NCBI GenBank assembly: GCA_033297205.1
Contig: MU859153.1
Coordinates: 1-64,000 of the forward strand
From: Pseudoneurospora amorphoporcata
Lineage: Eukaryota; Ascomycota; Sordariomycetes; Sordariales; Sordariaceae
Length of the DNA stretch: 64,000 nucleotides
Reading direction: 5' to 3'
The first letter of the stretch is position 1. Each line of letters starts with the position of its first letter. Both the position numbers and the translations under genes were made by a program. The notes beneath the pieces are model-generated. The model saw only the letters and a program-made list of their open reading frames with translations. It was not told where the DNA came from and made no database searches. Of this stretch, positions 13,665-26,164 are shown in pieces.

Positions 13665-14335
13665 CCCAACCAAAAGGTGGATTTCTCCTCCTTCATTAAT
13701 TTCGCTCCGCTATCCGATCCGCTTTCCTTCGATTCACTGCCCGTGCCTGTGTGCCTTACACCTCTTCTCTCCAACGTATTTGTCTCGCTTGCTGCCCACG
13801 TCCTCCATGGCTGCACGTCCTAATACTTTCCATACAGTTCAGACTTCCAAATAATCCTTGGACCCTGATTCTTTCCTTGTGACACAAGAAGGGGACCTCT
13901 CCGCTTCCGCTCTTTGTACAAGTGGAAAGTCGGTTGTCCGGGCGCATACCTATTAGGTACAAACATACTTTATCTCCAGTCTCGTCGGTTGCAACAGGCG
14001 AAACAAGGTTCCCGGCACACTCTGTTTGTCAAAAAAGCAAAAGAGCAACAATATCGACCTTCCCGCCTTCTCTCCTCGGCCACCACTTCGATCGACACCA
14101 GTCAAAGAAAAGAGGCACCATTGTCACCACCTTCTTCCATCCGGCAGCCTTTCTTTTTCTCCCCTTTTCGCTTCACAATGCGCGCCATTTAATACTTAAT
14201 ACCACCCGATACTACCGACTCACGTCATCACCACTCATCGCCTTCGATATCGACGACATAGGCTTTGACATCGACATCGATTCGCTTTCGTGGTCCTCGT
14301 CCAACACTCGATTCTAGTCGACACTTTTACTTGCC

Positions 14336-16499
14336 ATGGAGGGCATTCTGTGTGTGCCCCCCGATAGGGGTCCCATCATTGGGAGGGCGGTTTGGAAGGT
14401 GCGCACATATCTGGAGGACTTGGTCAAGCTGGAGGAGCTTCTTGTGTCTGGACAAATTCTGATCGGTTAATAGCCTCGCTATGTCGTTCTGGGAAATGGG
14501 CTTCGGGAACCGCAAATACAGTCCGGCCTGGGCCGATCACAGAGCAACCGAAGCTCTACGCCAGCCCGGATGCAGATCAAGGTGAACCCGGATACCATGT
14601 ATCTGTCCATCTACAAGTCCAAGGTAAGTCATGGTGCCCTTCCAGTTCGCCTGTGTGGTGGCCCGAGGTTGTTCTGCCAAACTGGTCAGCGTTTCTAACA
14701 TCAGCTTAACCGTGTAGGAGGATTGGGAGCCGGCATTGCAAGTTGCCGTGTCCTCGATAACCGACTGCCAGGTTCAGATGCTGGCGCATCGCAAGCAAGG
14801 GCCTATACTTCCAACAATGGTTGTCAACGTCGCCCCTGATCCCGCCACCGAGAAGATGCGCAAACGACGTTCGAGTAGGACTGCCGGTCTGACCACCGGG
14901 AAGGATTCGATTCCCTCCACATTGCTGTTCCGCGCAGGCGAGGATAGCCACTCGCACCTCTCGCTTCACGAATGGGCTCGCTTCCTCCAACAGCTTATCC
15001 GCCCCAGTGTCGTTCCGGAGGGACAGGCCGCCCAGGCACCCCCTTTGAGTCCCATCACTCCGGCCTCGCCAAGTTTCGTCAACCCGTTTTCACCCCGATC
15101 TGGTGAACTGCAACATAGACCGAGCAGCGGGAGCGCGAGCTCACGACCCAGTTTTCACCCCATGAACTTCACACCAATATTCACCAGCCGCGAGCGCCCT
15201 GTCACTCTCGTCGACACCCCGAGTTTACGCTCCAAGCGCAGCGATGTGTCGTCACAAACCAGCTCCATGAACCCAAGCTTGGGGTATCAGCACTACACGG
15301 CCATGTTTCCTGCCGATCTTCCATCACCGGCTACCACTGTTGGTGAGTACCAGGGCGAGTTTATCGAGGGCTGGACTTCCGCTCAGGGGAGGTCTTCCGT
15401 ACTGAGCTCACCTGTAAGAGGACGTGACAATAGCGTTGGTTCTCAGTCACCAGCGCCACTTCCGCCGCCGATGCTCGACCCTACTTCACCCCCGGGCCCT
15501 CGGGAGACCATCCTGGATAGAGCCTTCCAAATGCGCTGCATTCCTGGCTCGGAGCGTGATGTACCAGGAGAAGAGAAACTGAGCTCGCTGGCTCGGTTCG
15601 ACGCGTTGATGCGAGAACTGGATGACAAGAGGAAGAAGCGCGAGGCGGATGAAGCCAGGAGCAGATCCGCTACACTTGCAACCTCCGATCCGGCAACAGA
15701 ACGCCCTGGACTCAAAAGTGAATGGGACGTGGCCGGGGCCTCGAGCCCAGGGGAAGATATTGACGAGGAGGACGAGGACAGTGATGTGCCCGAGGTCGAA
15801 CGGGACTCAGAGGATGACTTCATGATTCCATCCTCTACTCGAAAAGCCTTGGAATTCATCACGGGGAGGAACGAATTGGCTTTGCCACAAAAGCAGTCCT
15901 CTCGCCAACCGATCCGGGTTCCATTGATGTATAACGCGGACGCTTTGAATGCCCTTTCATCCGGTGGCGGCAGCTCCTCTCGGCCACAGACCGGTTATTC
16001 TCACAGGTCGCGCCCGTCCATTGGCGCAAGGACCCAGTCACAGCCTCAGATGACAGAAATGCTTGCTGCCTATGGGAGCCCCCTGATGGGCGTTCCCGAA
16101 GGACACCCCGAGGCGTCGTTTGAAGAAGGTAGCTTGGCTACCGCGATGAACTCGGCCACGTCGACGCCGCTGCAGCATAGCCATCGTCACTCGACGTCAA
16201 GCGGCAGACCATTGAGCTTCACTGAGTTCACCAAGCGTCTCAGCAGCACCAGCAGCTTGCTCCTCGTTCAGACCAACAACAGCACCGGCAGCAGTCGTGG
16301 CAGCAGCAACATTGAGGCTGACGGCGAAAAGGTACAGCCTCAGCAGCGGCCTCAGTCACCGCTGCAGGGCGACAAGATGGTCCCTCGGAGCGCTGGCTCC
16401 CCGCCGCAACGTTCGATTGACCGAGAGGTTCTGGACAAAAGATGCGGCTGGCGCGGTAGCGTTGGGGTGTTTGGCGGTGCCGAGGGCGGGTTCCTGTAG
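14336..16499 (+). CDS. PH-domain protein with long disordered tail
   Basis: Proposed exons are 14336-14398, 14474-14623 and 14718-16499, giving 664 aa. The start is CCATGG with MEGILCVPPDRG. Removing the first 75-nt intron joins AVWK to PRYVVLG, the classic W-K-x-R-Y-V-V-L strand of a pleckstrin-homology domain. The domain runs to about residue 168 and ends in a helix with the expected Trp (W157, LHEWARFLQQL). The remaining roughly 500 residues are Ser/Pro-rich and look disordered, with a basic-charged helix (ELDDKRKKREADEARSR) and an acidic block (EDIDEEDEDSDVPEVE). The role is not known; a phosphoinositide- or membrane-binding adaptor is an inference from the PH fold. Intron 2 has a GTAAGT donor, a GCTTAAC branch-like site and a GTGTAG acceptor. 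Confidence 0.85.
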
Positions 16500-18939
16500 A
16501 AGAGGGCTGCTAAACGGCCCCCTCTCACACCAAGCGCCAATTCGTCAACCGCTTCGGTCCCGTTTGCAACAAGTAAGAAGGAGAGGAAGCTGTTTAAACC
16601 AAGTTCTTAGCTTGGACTGGCTGGCTGAGCTGTCCCTTTCTTGACCTTGACCCACCCAACTCTCATTCCACGCACACGACACTTTCTCTCTCGCATCAAA
16701 TTGTTCGTCTTGGCATCTTCAACAACTCGTATTTAACGACTTATCACGATCGAGCGAAACTCATCATTACCATATCATATTTGCACAAAACGGAGTGGGG
16801 GAAAGGGCATCTGGCGTTAGAAATCATCATCATCATTATCATTTTGTCTCTTCCTGCATTTGTTTTTGCACAATCCACATAGTCTCAAGGCGTCCTCATG
16901 GGAAGACATGACTTACGTCCTTTGGAAAGAGTAAGACAAAGAGGAGGGAGAAGGCGGGGGCCAATGAAGCCAGTGAAGTTGGGAAAGGAGTTTGTTCTAG
17001 AGATGATGAGGTGGGAAAACTGGGGGGATGACTGCGGTGTTTTGGGAGGCTCACATAGGAGCAGAAGGCCGCATGTGCCACATTGTATATATAGTCACAA
17101 CAAATACCGAACATACTTCAGACAATAAATATCCTCACCATTGCTCGGTGCCGCGATGAACTCCTGTGCGGAATTCCCGCAAGGAAACCACGAGCAGCTC
17201 CGACACTCATTGATGTCGCTAAAACACAAAGGCACGGACGATGTGCTGCTCCAATGCGCTCCGACAGAAGTGGTACCTAAACGGATCGTCACTACCCGGC
17301 TCATGAGATCATTCTTTCTCATGGTCGCACACAAAACGGCTATTCATTGCTTTAGTCCATAGGTCGGCAACAAACAGTTACCTGTTGAAGCTCTGTAGAT
17401 CATGAATTCCTAGTAGGGTTTTCAACTTGCAAGAGCAGTCCCGAGTCCCAGTGAGTTCGTTAGTCGAGTCATTCGTTTCTGTTAGTGTACACTATACTGT
17501 GACAGGGCCTTCCCCCACTTACCGCAGGGGTATGTGGTGGTCCCGCTCCCGATCCCCGTGGGGACCGAATGGATGGCGGAGCTGCGTCCGAGCGTCAGTG
17601 CTTTTGAGAAGGAAGCACAACACCTCACTTCAGCCCTGAAAGCTGCAATACTGTTTCCTATCACAAAGCCCGAGATTCCGAGTCGTTTGATTGGGCAGCT
17701 AAGGTATCCAGGCTATCTTTTGAGGCAGGCGGCTTCAAACGGAATACCGCAACTACCTCTAACAACCGGGCATCCATGTCTCGCCGTCGGGTCCCGGCTT
17801 CTCTTCCTTTCATTCCTTCCAGTGAACGAGCGTAGCAGGCTAGCAGCTGCCTGAGAGGGGTCGATATGAACGCCCGTGACAACAAAGGATCACCGAGGCT
17901 TGCCCCGTTCACGCCTGAGAACATTACTTGCTATGTGATGTCGACTCATTCACGGTAGGCAAGGTAGGTATTAAACACTTCCAATAACTCAAACGACATC
18001 ACTCGACAATATTCCTATTTGAACCTCGAATCATCGACTCCAGCCCTCAATATTTCCAACCGACTCGAGGTCGCCCACCCTCGCCGTTTCGACTTGCCTT
18101 TGACTCCATCTAAGCGCCCAGTCAAACACAACCGATCAAACCTACGAGAAGCCTGGAGCAAAGCCAGCAGTCAATCAGCACTCCAATACTCGTACCCAAG
18201 CGGACGCAGTAAGCAATCATTTCATCCGACCACCGACCTTCCCGACTTGGAGTCGTCCCATGGTTTGGACTTGGTTCGTCATCATCTACTCGTAAGTCAT
18301 GGACGTGCTTGGTTTCGTAGTATTTCCCATGGCCGTTCTCTCTTTCACATCCTGAAAAGCATGGAGGTCGGACCCAAGAGCATCCATTGCCAAGCAACAA
18401 TGCACATGCACACAGGCACGCACCCAACTGCCACCTACGACTGACTGCACACGGTTCTCCCCGCGATCGGCGGGCTGCTCCTTAGTGTCGTTAGTGCATA
18501 ACCAAGGTGGATGACGGTGCTCTTTGCTGACCCCCTCTTTGGTGATGCTTCTAGTGACCACCAACAGCACCATTCGCACTGTTGCAGCGTCGTAGGAAGC
18601 CTCATCAGCTGTCTGCTCTGGCTGTCGCTGTTACACCAGTCAGATGCCGGCTCCGGCTGCCTACAAGCCCCTGCCAACAACCTTATCTGAGCGGCAACCG
18701 GGAAGTCCTCCTTAGCCTTACGTCGATATACATACAACCACAGGACAACAACTCAACCTGCATAACCTCATCCACGACCACCTTGCTGTGCTGTCCGCCT
18801 CCGCTCTTGCATTGTCAGTGTTCACCTAGCACGCGATCCGCCAGCATTCCGTCTCGCTTCCATCCGACCGTCATCGCTTCTCACAACCCAACATCGCTGC
18901 GGGAACGGACATCGGTCCCGCGCCAGATACGATTTCACC
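16500..18939. other. Intergenic region: 3' UTR of PH gene and promoter/leader of GID7
   Basis: No convincing gene. The first several hundred bases are probably the PH-gene 3' UTR. From about 18000 the sequence is C-rich with a GTAAGT donor-like site at 18291, which fits a spliced 5' leader for the GID7 gene. The frame upstream of 18940 is open only back to 18766 and has no ATG. Confidence 0.5.
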
Positions 18940-21433
18940 GTGGCAGACCGAACCCCCAACCAACAAGTTCCCATATACCCCCCAGACTCCGACCACCACT
19001 CAAACACCCCGCAACCTCCGGCTTCCTCTTCCGACACTGTCGAACCCGCCCCAGTCTCCGCTGCACCGTTCCCAGCTGCTCCCCCGCAGCCACCGTCCGT
19101 GACGCCATCGGTTCCCACCAGTCCCCCACCGTTGTACGTCCCTCGAGGTTCGCACGACCGCCCGCACGCCTACGCTCCATCCCAAGTCCTCGGCCGCCGG
19201 CAACTAAGTGATTTGGACGAAAGCGGACAAGACGAATACCGCCTCGCTTCGAGCGACATCTCAGTCAGCGCGACCTCTTCGGCCGCTACCACTACCACTT
19301 ATACATCCCCGCGGCCACTCAAGCGTAGACGCGGGATCATGTCGGCCGACGTCGATGGTCAGAACTCGTCGAATGGGCTTGGGAAGTCGTTACCTAATGG
19401 ATCTCGGACGGAGACGGGCTTTCCAACGGCGGTATCTAACGGAAACGGGGCGTTGAAAGCGTCTGGGTCACAAAATGGGTCAACTTGGGAGGCGAACCGC
19501 CCAAAGCAACCATTGGAGAGATATCACGGCCACAACCGGGAACAGTTCACACGTCTCATAATACAGGCTATTACGGAGATGGGATACAACGATGCAGCAG
19601 AGAAACTCAGTCAGGACAGCGGCTATCGACTCGAAAACCCTACGGTGGCTGCCTTTCGAGCTGCTGTCTTGGACGGTGACTGGGGAAAGGCGGAGGAGCT
19701 TCTGAATAATGCGCACTTTGCTGGAATAGCGAATCCTGGCTTGAGGGATGGCCTGATACTTGCCTTAGGGGCGGACCGTAACATGATGAAGCTTTGGCTC
19801 AGACAGCAGAAGTACTTGGAGCTATTAGAACGGCGCGAAACCTCACGGGCTTTGATGGTGCTGCGGACTGAACTCACACCGTTGTGCGGGGACCAGCACC
19901 AGAAGCTGGAGTTTCTGTCAAGCCTTCTCATGTGTACGAGTGCCGAGGACCTGAAGGATAAGGCCGAATGGGACGGTGCTCGCGGAGAAAGTAGACACAC
20001 CTTGCTCTCAGAGCTTTCAAGTAAGTTGTGGAATGTCAATCTTCTTTGGATCTTCAGACCGGCTAACACGTTCTTTCTCGCAGAATTCGTTTCGCCTTCG
20101 GTTATGCTCCCTGAGCACAGGTTGGCGGCACTTCTTAATCAGGCACAAGAAATCCAAATTAGCAACTGCCTATACCATTCGACCCTCCAAACACCCTCGC
20201 TTTACAAGGACCACGTGTGCGACAGGAAGACTTTTCCCGCGATTGCCAAGTACACGCTGGATGAACACAACGGCAACGAAGTGTGGCAAGTGAAGTTTTC
20301 ACATGACGGGACACGCTTAGCAAGTTGCGGCATGGAGCGTCTTGTCGTGATCTACAGCTTGCCCGATTTTAAGGTGATACAAAAGTTGGACACAGGCGAC
20401 GAGCAACGCGATTCCCGGGGTGTAGGTAATATCTCATGGAGCCCGGATGACAAGATGCTCGTCACCTGCGGAATGGACGCAAAAGTGTGGGATACCGAGG
20501 TAAGTGCAGCAAGAGGCACCCATGGCCATGACTCTACGTCTTTCTTACACCTACTAACAGAAGGATAATATTGCAGACTGGAGGGCTAGTCAGGACCATG
20601 GACCAGTTCAACGAGCCAGTCAGCAGTTGCGCGTGGGTTAGTAACCAGGTTCTTATCACCGGATCCTTCGACAAGGAAAGGTCAATCTGTTCCTGGAATC
20701 TCGGCGTAGCCGATGTGTTCAAGACCGTGTGGACGAAGGACCATCGAACGGAAGACCTGGCGCTGTCCCCCGATAGAAACTGGGTTGTTGCCCTGGACGA
20801 CCAAAAGCGGTTCCATGTCTACAACTACCACACGCGCGAGCAGGTTTATTCACACGAGATGAAGGATAGAGGAACATCACTCTGTATAAGCCAGGACTCG
20901 GCGTCTCTGTTGGTAAATACACAGGTGGGGACGGCGGTTTTGTATGATATCCCCACCAAGGATGTCCTTCACCAGTACAATCAGCACAAGGGAGGAGATT
21001 TTCTGATCAGGACATACCTTGGTGGCGCGAACGAGGCTTTCGTCCTGAGTGGAAGCGAGGGTAAGTGACTTGAGAGAGCCTGTTAACGAATGTTTGAAGA
21101 CGGAATGACGAGGCTAACTGGCAGATCCACAGACGGATCAATATATATCTACCACAAAACCACAGGCATCTTGGTGGCGAGGCTCAAGGGAGCTCATTCA
21201 CCGCGTTGCAACTCTGTCAACTGGAACCCTTCAGATCCGCGCATGATTGCCAGCTGCGGAGATGATGGGTTGGTAAAGATGTAAGTTTGACATTCCCTCT
21301 CAACCTGGACACTCCTCGTTATTTGCTGACCGTGATGAACAGCTGGTACCCAGAATGGCCCGACTGGGACGAGGATATGGAACATAGCGCAAACAACAAC
21401 GGAACCACGCACGACACATTAAGGTTGCAATAG
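18940..21433 (+). CDS. GID7: GID/CTLH E3 ligase subunit Gid7 (WDR26-like)
   Basis: This is a LisH-CTLH-WD40 protein of the GID/CTLH ubiquitin ligase, which in yeast removes gluconeogenic enzymes. Proposed exons are 18940-20020, 20084-20499, 20577-21060, 21133-21280 and 21343-21433; all phases agree, giving 739 codons before TAG. A low-complexity Pro/Ser/Thr N-terminus (about 195 residues) is followed by LisH/CTLH sequence (REQFTRLIIQAITEMGY, then DGDWGKAEELL) and seven WD-like repeats, from NEVWQVKFSHDGTRLASCG to MIASCGDDGLVKIWYP. The start is uncertain. The first in-frame ATG is at 19339, but protein-like sequence runs back to a GTG at 18940 in context TTTCACCGTGGCA, so I give that as the start. 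An upstream coding exon is the alternative. Family identity is firm. Confidence 0.85.
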
Positions 21434-22855
21434 AATAGAGCGCCACGATGGAAGACCGGACGTCTGTCCTTGCCGCTTACGGAACGTGTGCTCGATACGT
21501 TTTTGTCGTTGAAAATCGGTTAGGTTACGAAACGACGTCCAGCCAGGGAAGAAGGCACGGAAGATTAATTGCTGTGTGATTGTCATGGAATGATGGAAGG
21601 ATAAAGATGGTACACCATCAACCAGCGTTGTATTTACGTATTTTTGGGGCTTTCAAAGAGCGAATGGTTTGAGTAATCGATGGATGGATGAAGGGTGGGT
21701 AGGGCAGGGTATCTGACAGGAGGCATCGCATTTTTCGTTATTTCTTTTTGGCTTGGAAATGTTTTCTATACACAGGGGCAGTCAGGAAGTTGTCGAACTT
21801 TGTCAAGAAGGGTAGAACTGAACAAGTTACAGAACAATACAGCGTAGCATAGGATATCGGGGCACGGTCAGGAAGGGGGTATGTAGAGATAACAGAGATG
21901 GTTTTTCACACTTCACTTTGTCTGCAGTGGGTTCTTGCAATCCATCGTTTTCAGAAATAATGGTTCGTCTCAGCGGGTGCCTGTTTTGACCACGGTCACA
22001 CGCCTCTATTTCTTGTTGCCTTTTCACTTTAATCCGTGAGACCGGCATGACGCGGCCTGAATCAGGTAGAAGAAAAAAGCCAACTTGGCAAGCAAGATGC
22101 TTTGAGACGTACGTAATTGGCCGCGCACGACGACCGGATCTCATAATTGATCTTGATGCGTGAGACATTATGGGAAAGACTATGAGACTGCTCATGTCTA
22201 TAAGAGAAAGGGATCGTTGTGCTCAAAGGAGTGTCTAAACAGTTATATGTTCTCGACTCTGCAGATAAAGTACCGTCACGTGCGGCTAACAAGGGGTTCC
22301 CTTCTTGTGGGCTTTGTGTGTGCTGCGAGTGGCCTGCGACAGTGATCGCAGTGGACGCACGGTAACCCCCCCTTCAGTAGCCCCCTGCTTGTGCGTGCGT
22401 TCGGTCTGCGACGCTACGTCGTTCACGGACACGACCTGGCTGACGGGAGGTCTCCGTCGCTCTGGTTGCCGTCCCGTCAGGTCGCCTCAGCTTCGTGTCA
22501 AAAAGATTCCCGTCTCCAGAAACATTAACCGACGTCTATTCTAGTAATATCTTCAGCTGCCAGTCCCAACAAGCCGGCTTGTTTTACACATCTCCCACCA
22601 GCCCGTCAAAGCGCCGCTTGCTCGAACCGCGATCGATACCTTTGAGACGTTTGCGCCTGGCCCTGTTAGTCGCCGCCGCCTTAGACGCCATAAAGTTAGA
22701 TCGGATCAGGCTCCTTATCTACCGAAACCCAAGCGAAGCGGGAGGAGGCACCAGAAACCGCCGACACCGCCTGCCACTCACCAAGCCACGACATCCCACA
22801 ACTCCAAACAAACACATCACCAATATCGTCCACCTTTGCATAGCCAGCGGCAATC
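21434..22855. other. Intergenic region: GID7 3' UTR and VPS1 promoter/leader
   Basis: No gene seen. The first half is AT-richer and fits a 3' UTR. The last 400 bases are C-rich and fit the 5' leader of VPS1. Confidence 0.6.
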
Positions 22856-22987
22856 ATGACGGTAGACGTGAATACGCCGTCGCTCGCCACCCCCGGAGGT
22901 ATCTCTGACCCCGGCCTCATCAAGTACGTCCAAGTCCTGCTTCCCACCCCTTCCGGCGCCAGCGTGCCTATCGCATGTCGGGCATCA

Positions 22988-23023
<36 letters not shown>

Positions 23024-25282
23024 GTTCGCTAACATGGTCGCCATCCGCACAACAGGCTCGTCAACAAGCTCCAGGATGTCTTCACCACCGTCGGCGTCAA
23101 CAACCCCATCGATCTCCCCCAAATAGTAGTCGTCGGCAGTCAGTCCAGCGGAAAGAGTTCAGTACTAGAAAACATTGTTGGTCGCGACTTGTGCGCATCC
23201 CCCCTCCCCCGCCCCCTTTTCCCCGCCCCTAGGGTCTTCAACTAGTCTCCCCAAAAATACTAATTCGAGACCCCTTGTTTTCCAAACCTCCAGTCTTCCC
23301 CGTGGCTCCGGTATCGTTACCCGCCGTCCCCTCGTCCTCCAGCTTATCAACCGGACAGCCACCCAGAACGGCTTCGGCAATGAGCTCGACGATAACACCG
23401 ACAAGGCCGCCAACACGGACGAGTGGGGCGAGTTCCTTCACATTCCCGGCCAAAAGTTCTACGACTTCAACAAGATCCGCGACGAGATCAGCAGAGAGAC
23501 CGAGGCCAAGGTCGGCCGCAATGCCGGCATCTCACCTGCTCCCATCAACCTGAGAATCTACTCGCCCAACGTCCTCAACCTCACCCTTGTCGATCTTCCC
23601 GGCCTGACAAGAGTGCCCGTGGGCGACCAGCCGCGCGATATCGAGAAGCAGATCAGGGACATGATTCTCAAGTATATCCAGAAGTCCAACGCCATCATCC
23701 TCGCCGTTACCGCTGCCAACGTCGATCTGGCCAACTCGGATGGCTTGAAGCTGGCTCGTGAGGTGGATCCCGAGGGTCAGCGCACCATTGGTGTGCTTAC
23801 AAAGGTCGATTTGATGGACGAAGGTACCGATGTCGTTGATATTCTCGCCGGTCGCATCATTCCCCTCAGGCTCGGATACGTGCCCGTGGTGAATCGTGGC
23901 CAGAGGGACATCGACAACAAGAAGCCCATCAACGCTTCGCTCGAGGCCGAGAAGAACTTCTTCGAGAACCACAAGGCGTATCGTAACAAGAGCTCATACT
24001 GCGGCACACCCTACCTCGCCCGGAAGCTCAACCTGATCCTGATGATGCACATCAAGCAGACCCTGCCCGACATCAAGGCCCGCATCTCCAGCTCGCTACA
24101 AAAGTACACCCAGGAGCTCGAGTCCTTGGGACCCTCGATTCTCGGCAACAGCGCCAACATTGTCCTCAACATCATCACCGAGTTCACCAACGAGTGGCGC
24201 ACTGTCCTTGACGGTAAGAGCACCGAGCTCTCCAGCCAGGAGCTGTCGGGTGGCGCCAGAATCAGCTTCGTCTTCCACGAGCTGTACTCGAACGGCGTCA
24301 AGGCCGTTGACCCCTTCGACCAGGTCAAGGACACCGATATCCGCGTCATCCTCTACAACTCCTCCGGTCCCTCGCCCGCTCTCTTCGTCGGAACCGCCGC
24401 CTTCGAGCTCATTGTCAAGCAGCAGATCAAGCGTCTCGAGGAGCCCAGTCTGAAGTGCGCGTCGCTCGTTTACGACGAGCTCGTCCGCATCCTCACCACC
24501 GTGCTCAGCAAGCAACTATACAGGCGCTACCCCGGCCTCAAGGAGAAGATCCACCAAGTGGTCATCTCCTTCTTCAAGAAGGCCATGGAGCCCACCAACA
24601 AGCTGGTCAAGGACCTGGTCGCCATGGAGGCGTGCTACATCAACACGGGGCACCCCGACTTCCTCAACGGCCACCGCGCCATGGCCATCGTCAACGAGCG
24701 CCACAACGGCTCCAGGCCAGTCCAGGTCGACCCCAAGACGGGCAAGCCGATCCCGCAGGCCGCCACGCCCGCGCGGGCCGCTAGCCCCACGCTTGCCGGC
24801 AGCAACCTTGACGAGGGAGGGTCTAACAGCGGCTTCTTCGGCAGCTTCTTTGCCGCCAAGAACAAGAAGAAGGCGGCGGCCATGGAGCCACCCCCGCCGT
24901 CGCTCAAGGCCTCGGGTACTCTGTCCGAAAGAGAGAACATCGAGGTGGAGGTCATCAAGCTGCTCATCCAGTCTTACTACAACATTGTCAAGAGGACCAT
25001 GATTGATATGGTTCCCAAGGCTATCATGTTGAACCTTGTTCAGTAAGTTTTCCCCCTCACGTAACTTTGTGCTTCTCATGAGTGGTGTGTGATACTAACA
25101 TGAACGAAAACAGACTCACAAAGGATGAAATGCAAAAGGAGCTCCTCGAGAACATGTACCGCGCCGACGAGCTCGACGACCTCCTCAAGGAGAGCGACTA
25201 CACGGTCCGCAGGAGGAAGGAGTGCCAGCAGATGGTGGAGTCGCTGTCGAGGGCTAGCGAGATCGTTAGCCAGGTACAGTAG
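22856..25282 (+). CDS. VPS1: Vacuolar protein sorting dynamin-like GTPase VPS1
   Basis: This dynamin-family large GTPase drives membrane scission in Golgi/endosome-to-vacuole traffic, endocytosis and peroxisome division. Proposed exons are 22856-22923, 23056-23190, 23294-25042 and 25114-25282, giving 706 aa (yeast Vps1 is about 700). The spliced N-terminus reads ISDPGLIKLVNKLQDVF, then PQIVVVGSQSSGKSSVLEN (P-loop G50-S57), GIVTRRPLVLQLINR (switch I), DLPG (168-171) and TKVD (237-240). The dynamin middle domain follows, then a short low-complexity insert without a PH domain (FFGSFFAAKNKKKAAA), and the C-terminal GED (LTKDEMQKELLENMYRADEL). The lack of a PH or proline-rich domain and the ISDPGL start favour VPS1 over DNM1. 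Intron 1 carries a (TCG)11 array. Confidence 0.93.
22988..23020 (+). repeat. (TCG)11 microsatellite inside VPS1 intron 1
   Basis: An uninterrupted 33-nt trinucleotide array lies between the GTACGT donor (22924) and CAG acceptor (23053-23055) of the first VPS1 intron. Read as coding sequence it would give a poly-Val run, which is an artefact. Confidence 0.92.
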
Positions 25283-26164
25283 GGTTAGTACTGAAGTAGT
25301 ACGAGACGAAGACGAAAGGGAGTTGTTGTTGTTTACGAGACAAGACGAGACACATTATTTTTTGATGATGATGGATATTATGTCATTACATAAAAAGAAA
25401 GAGAGGGAAGACCATAAGAGTCATAAGGGGGTGATGGTAGTAATGATGAGTTGCTTGGTCGTGGGGTGGGTGGGTTGTCCACAGTGGGTTGGAACTAGGT
25501 GTGAACGAAGGTTGGTCGGTTGGAGACCGAGGAGGTTGTGTGACAAGACAGATCATTATTTAAGTAGCAGTGGATATACCAAGCGATGAAAGAGAAGAAG
25601 AGGAAGTATCACAAGAAGAGAGACGGTGTGTCATTGCTGGCACGCTTTGTGTTTAGTTGTACAGGAAATATTTATGACTTGTTTATGTCCATGAGAGTTA
25701 TTTGAATCTAGTCAACCGAAGAACTCCAATCCATATTTTGCATGGTATCGTGGCATAGCCATTGCACGCCCTCCTGTCACGCGACTTTGTGGTCGTGTTC
25801 TTCTTTTAAAGATATTTTGACGCCGACCCATTATCAGATCCCCAATGGCCAGTCATCAACCAGAGTTTCCGATAGTGATGGGCTTGACATGGTCAATGAA
25901 GGCGTACGTACGTCTGTATTATCAGCGTTGGCTCATGTCTTGACAACGCATTCGAGGTGAGGGAGTCACCATTCATGACACTTGCTGTCAGAGGAACAGC
26001 CCAGTCTGTAACCTACCGGGGTGGGGTATGGTTGCTACTGGACAGAAGAGAGGTAGCCTTGATGAAATGAAAAAGTGAGTCGTACATGTCGACAAATCGA
26101 TGGTTTAGAATCGATACACTAAAGAGTCTACCGGAAAAGAAATAGAGAGAAACCTAACACCCCG
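25283..26164. other. Convergent 3' intergenic region, VPS1 / AMACR
   Basis: No gene seen. The two flanking genes are transcribed toward each other and this interval should hold both 3' UTRs. Confidence 0.6.

Larger units (their letters stand above)
3996..14335. other. Gene-poor interval of about 10.3 kb
   Basis: After the short in-frame extension of CSE1 (to 4106), I found no open frame on either strand with conserved-domain features, convincing intron structure or coding-like codon use. Candidates of 60-190 codons have random-looking composition. The interval holds a GAA microsatellite (8083-8133), a 73-nt poly-T (9085-9157), G-rich runs (7173-7206), a C15-A8 tract (13642-13664) and several AGGTAGGTA/GGTACCT motifs. 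No tRNA or 5S rRNA was recognised. The last 700 bases are CT-rich and are probably the promoter and leader of the PH-domain gene. Long non-coding transcripts cannot be excluded. Confidence 0.6.
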
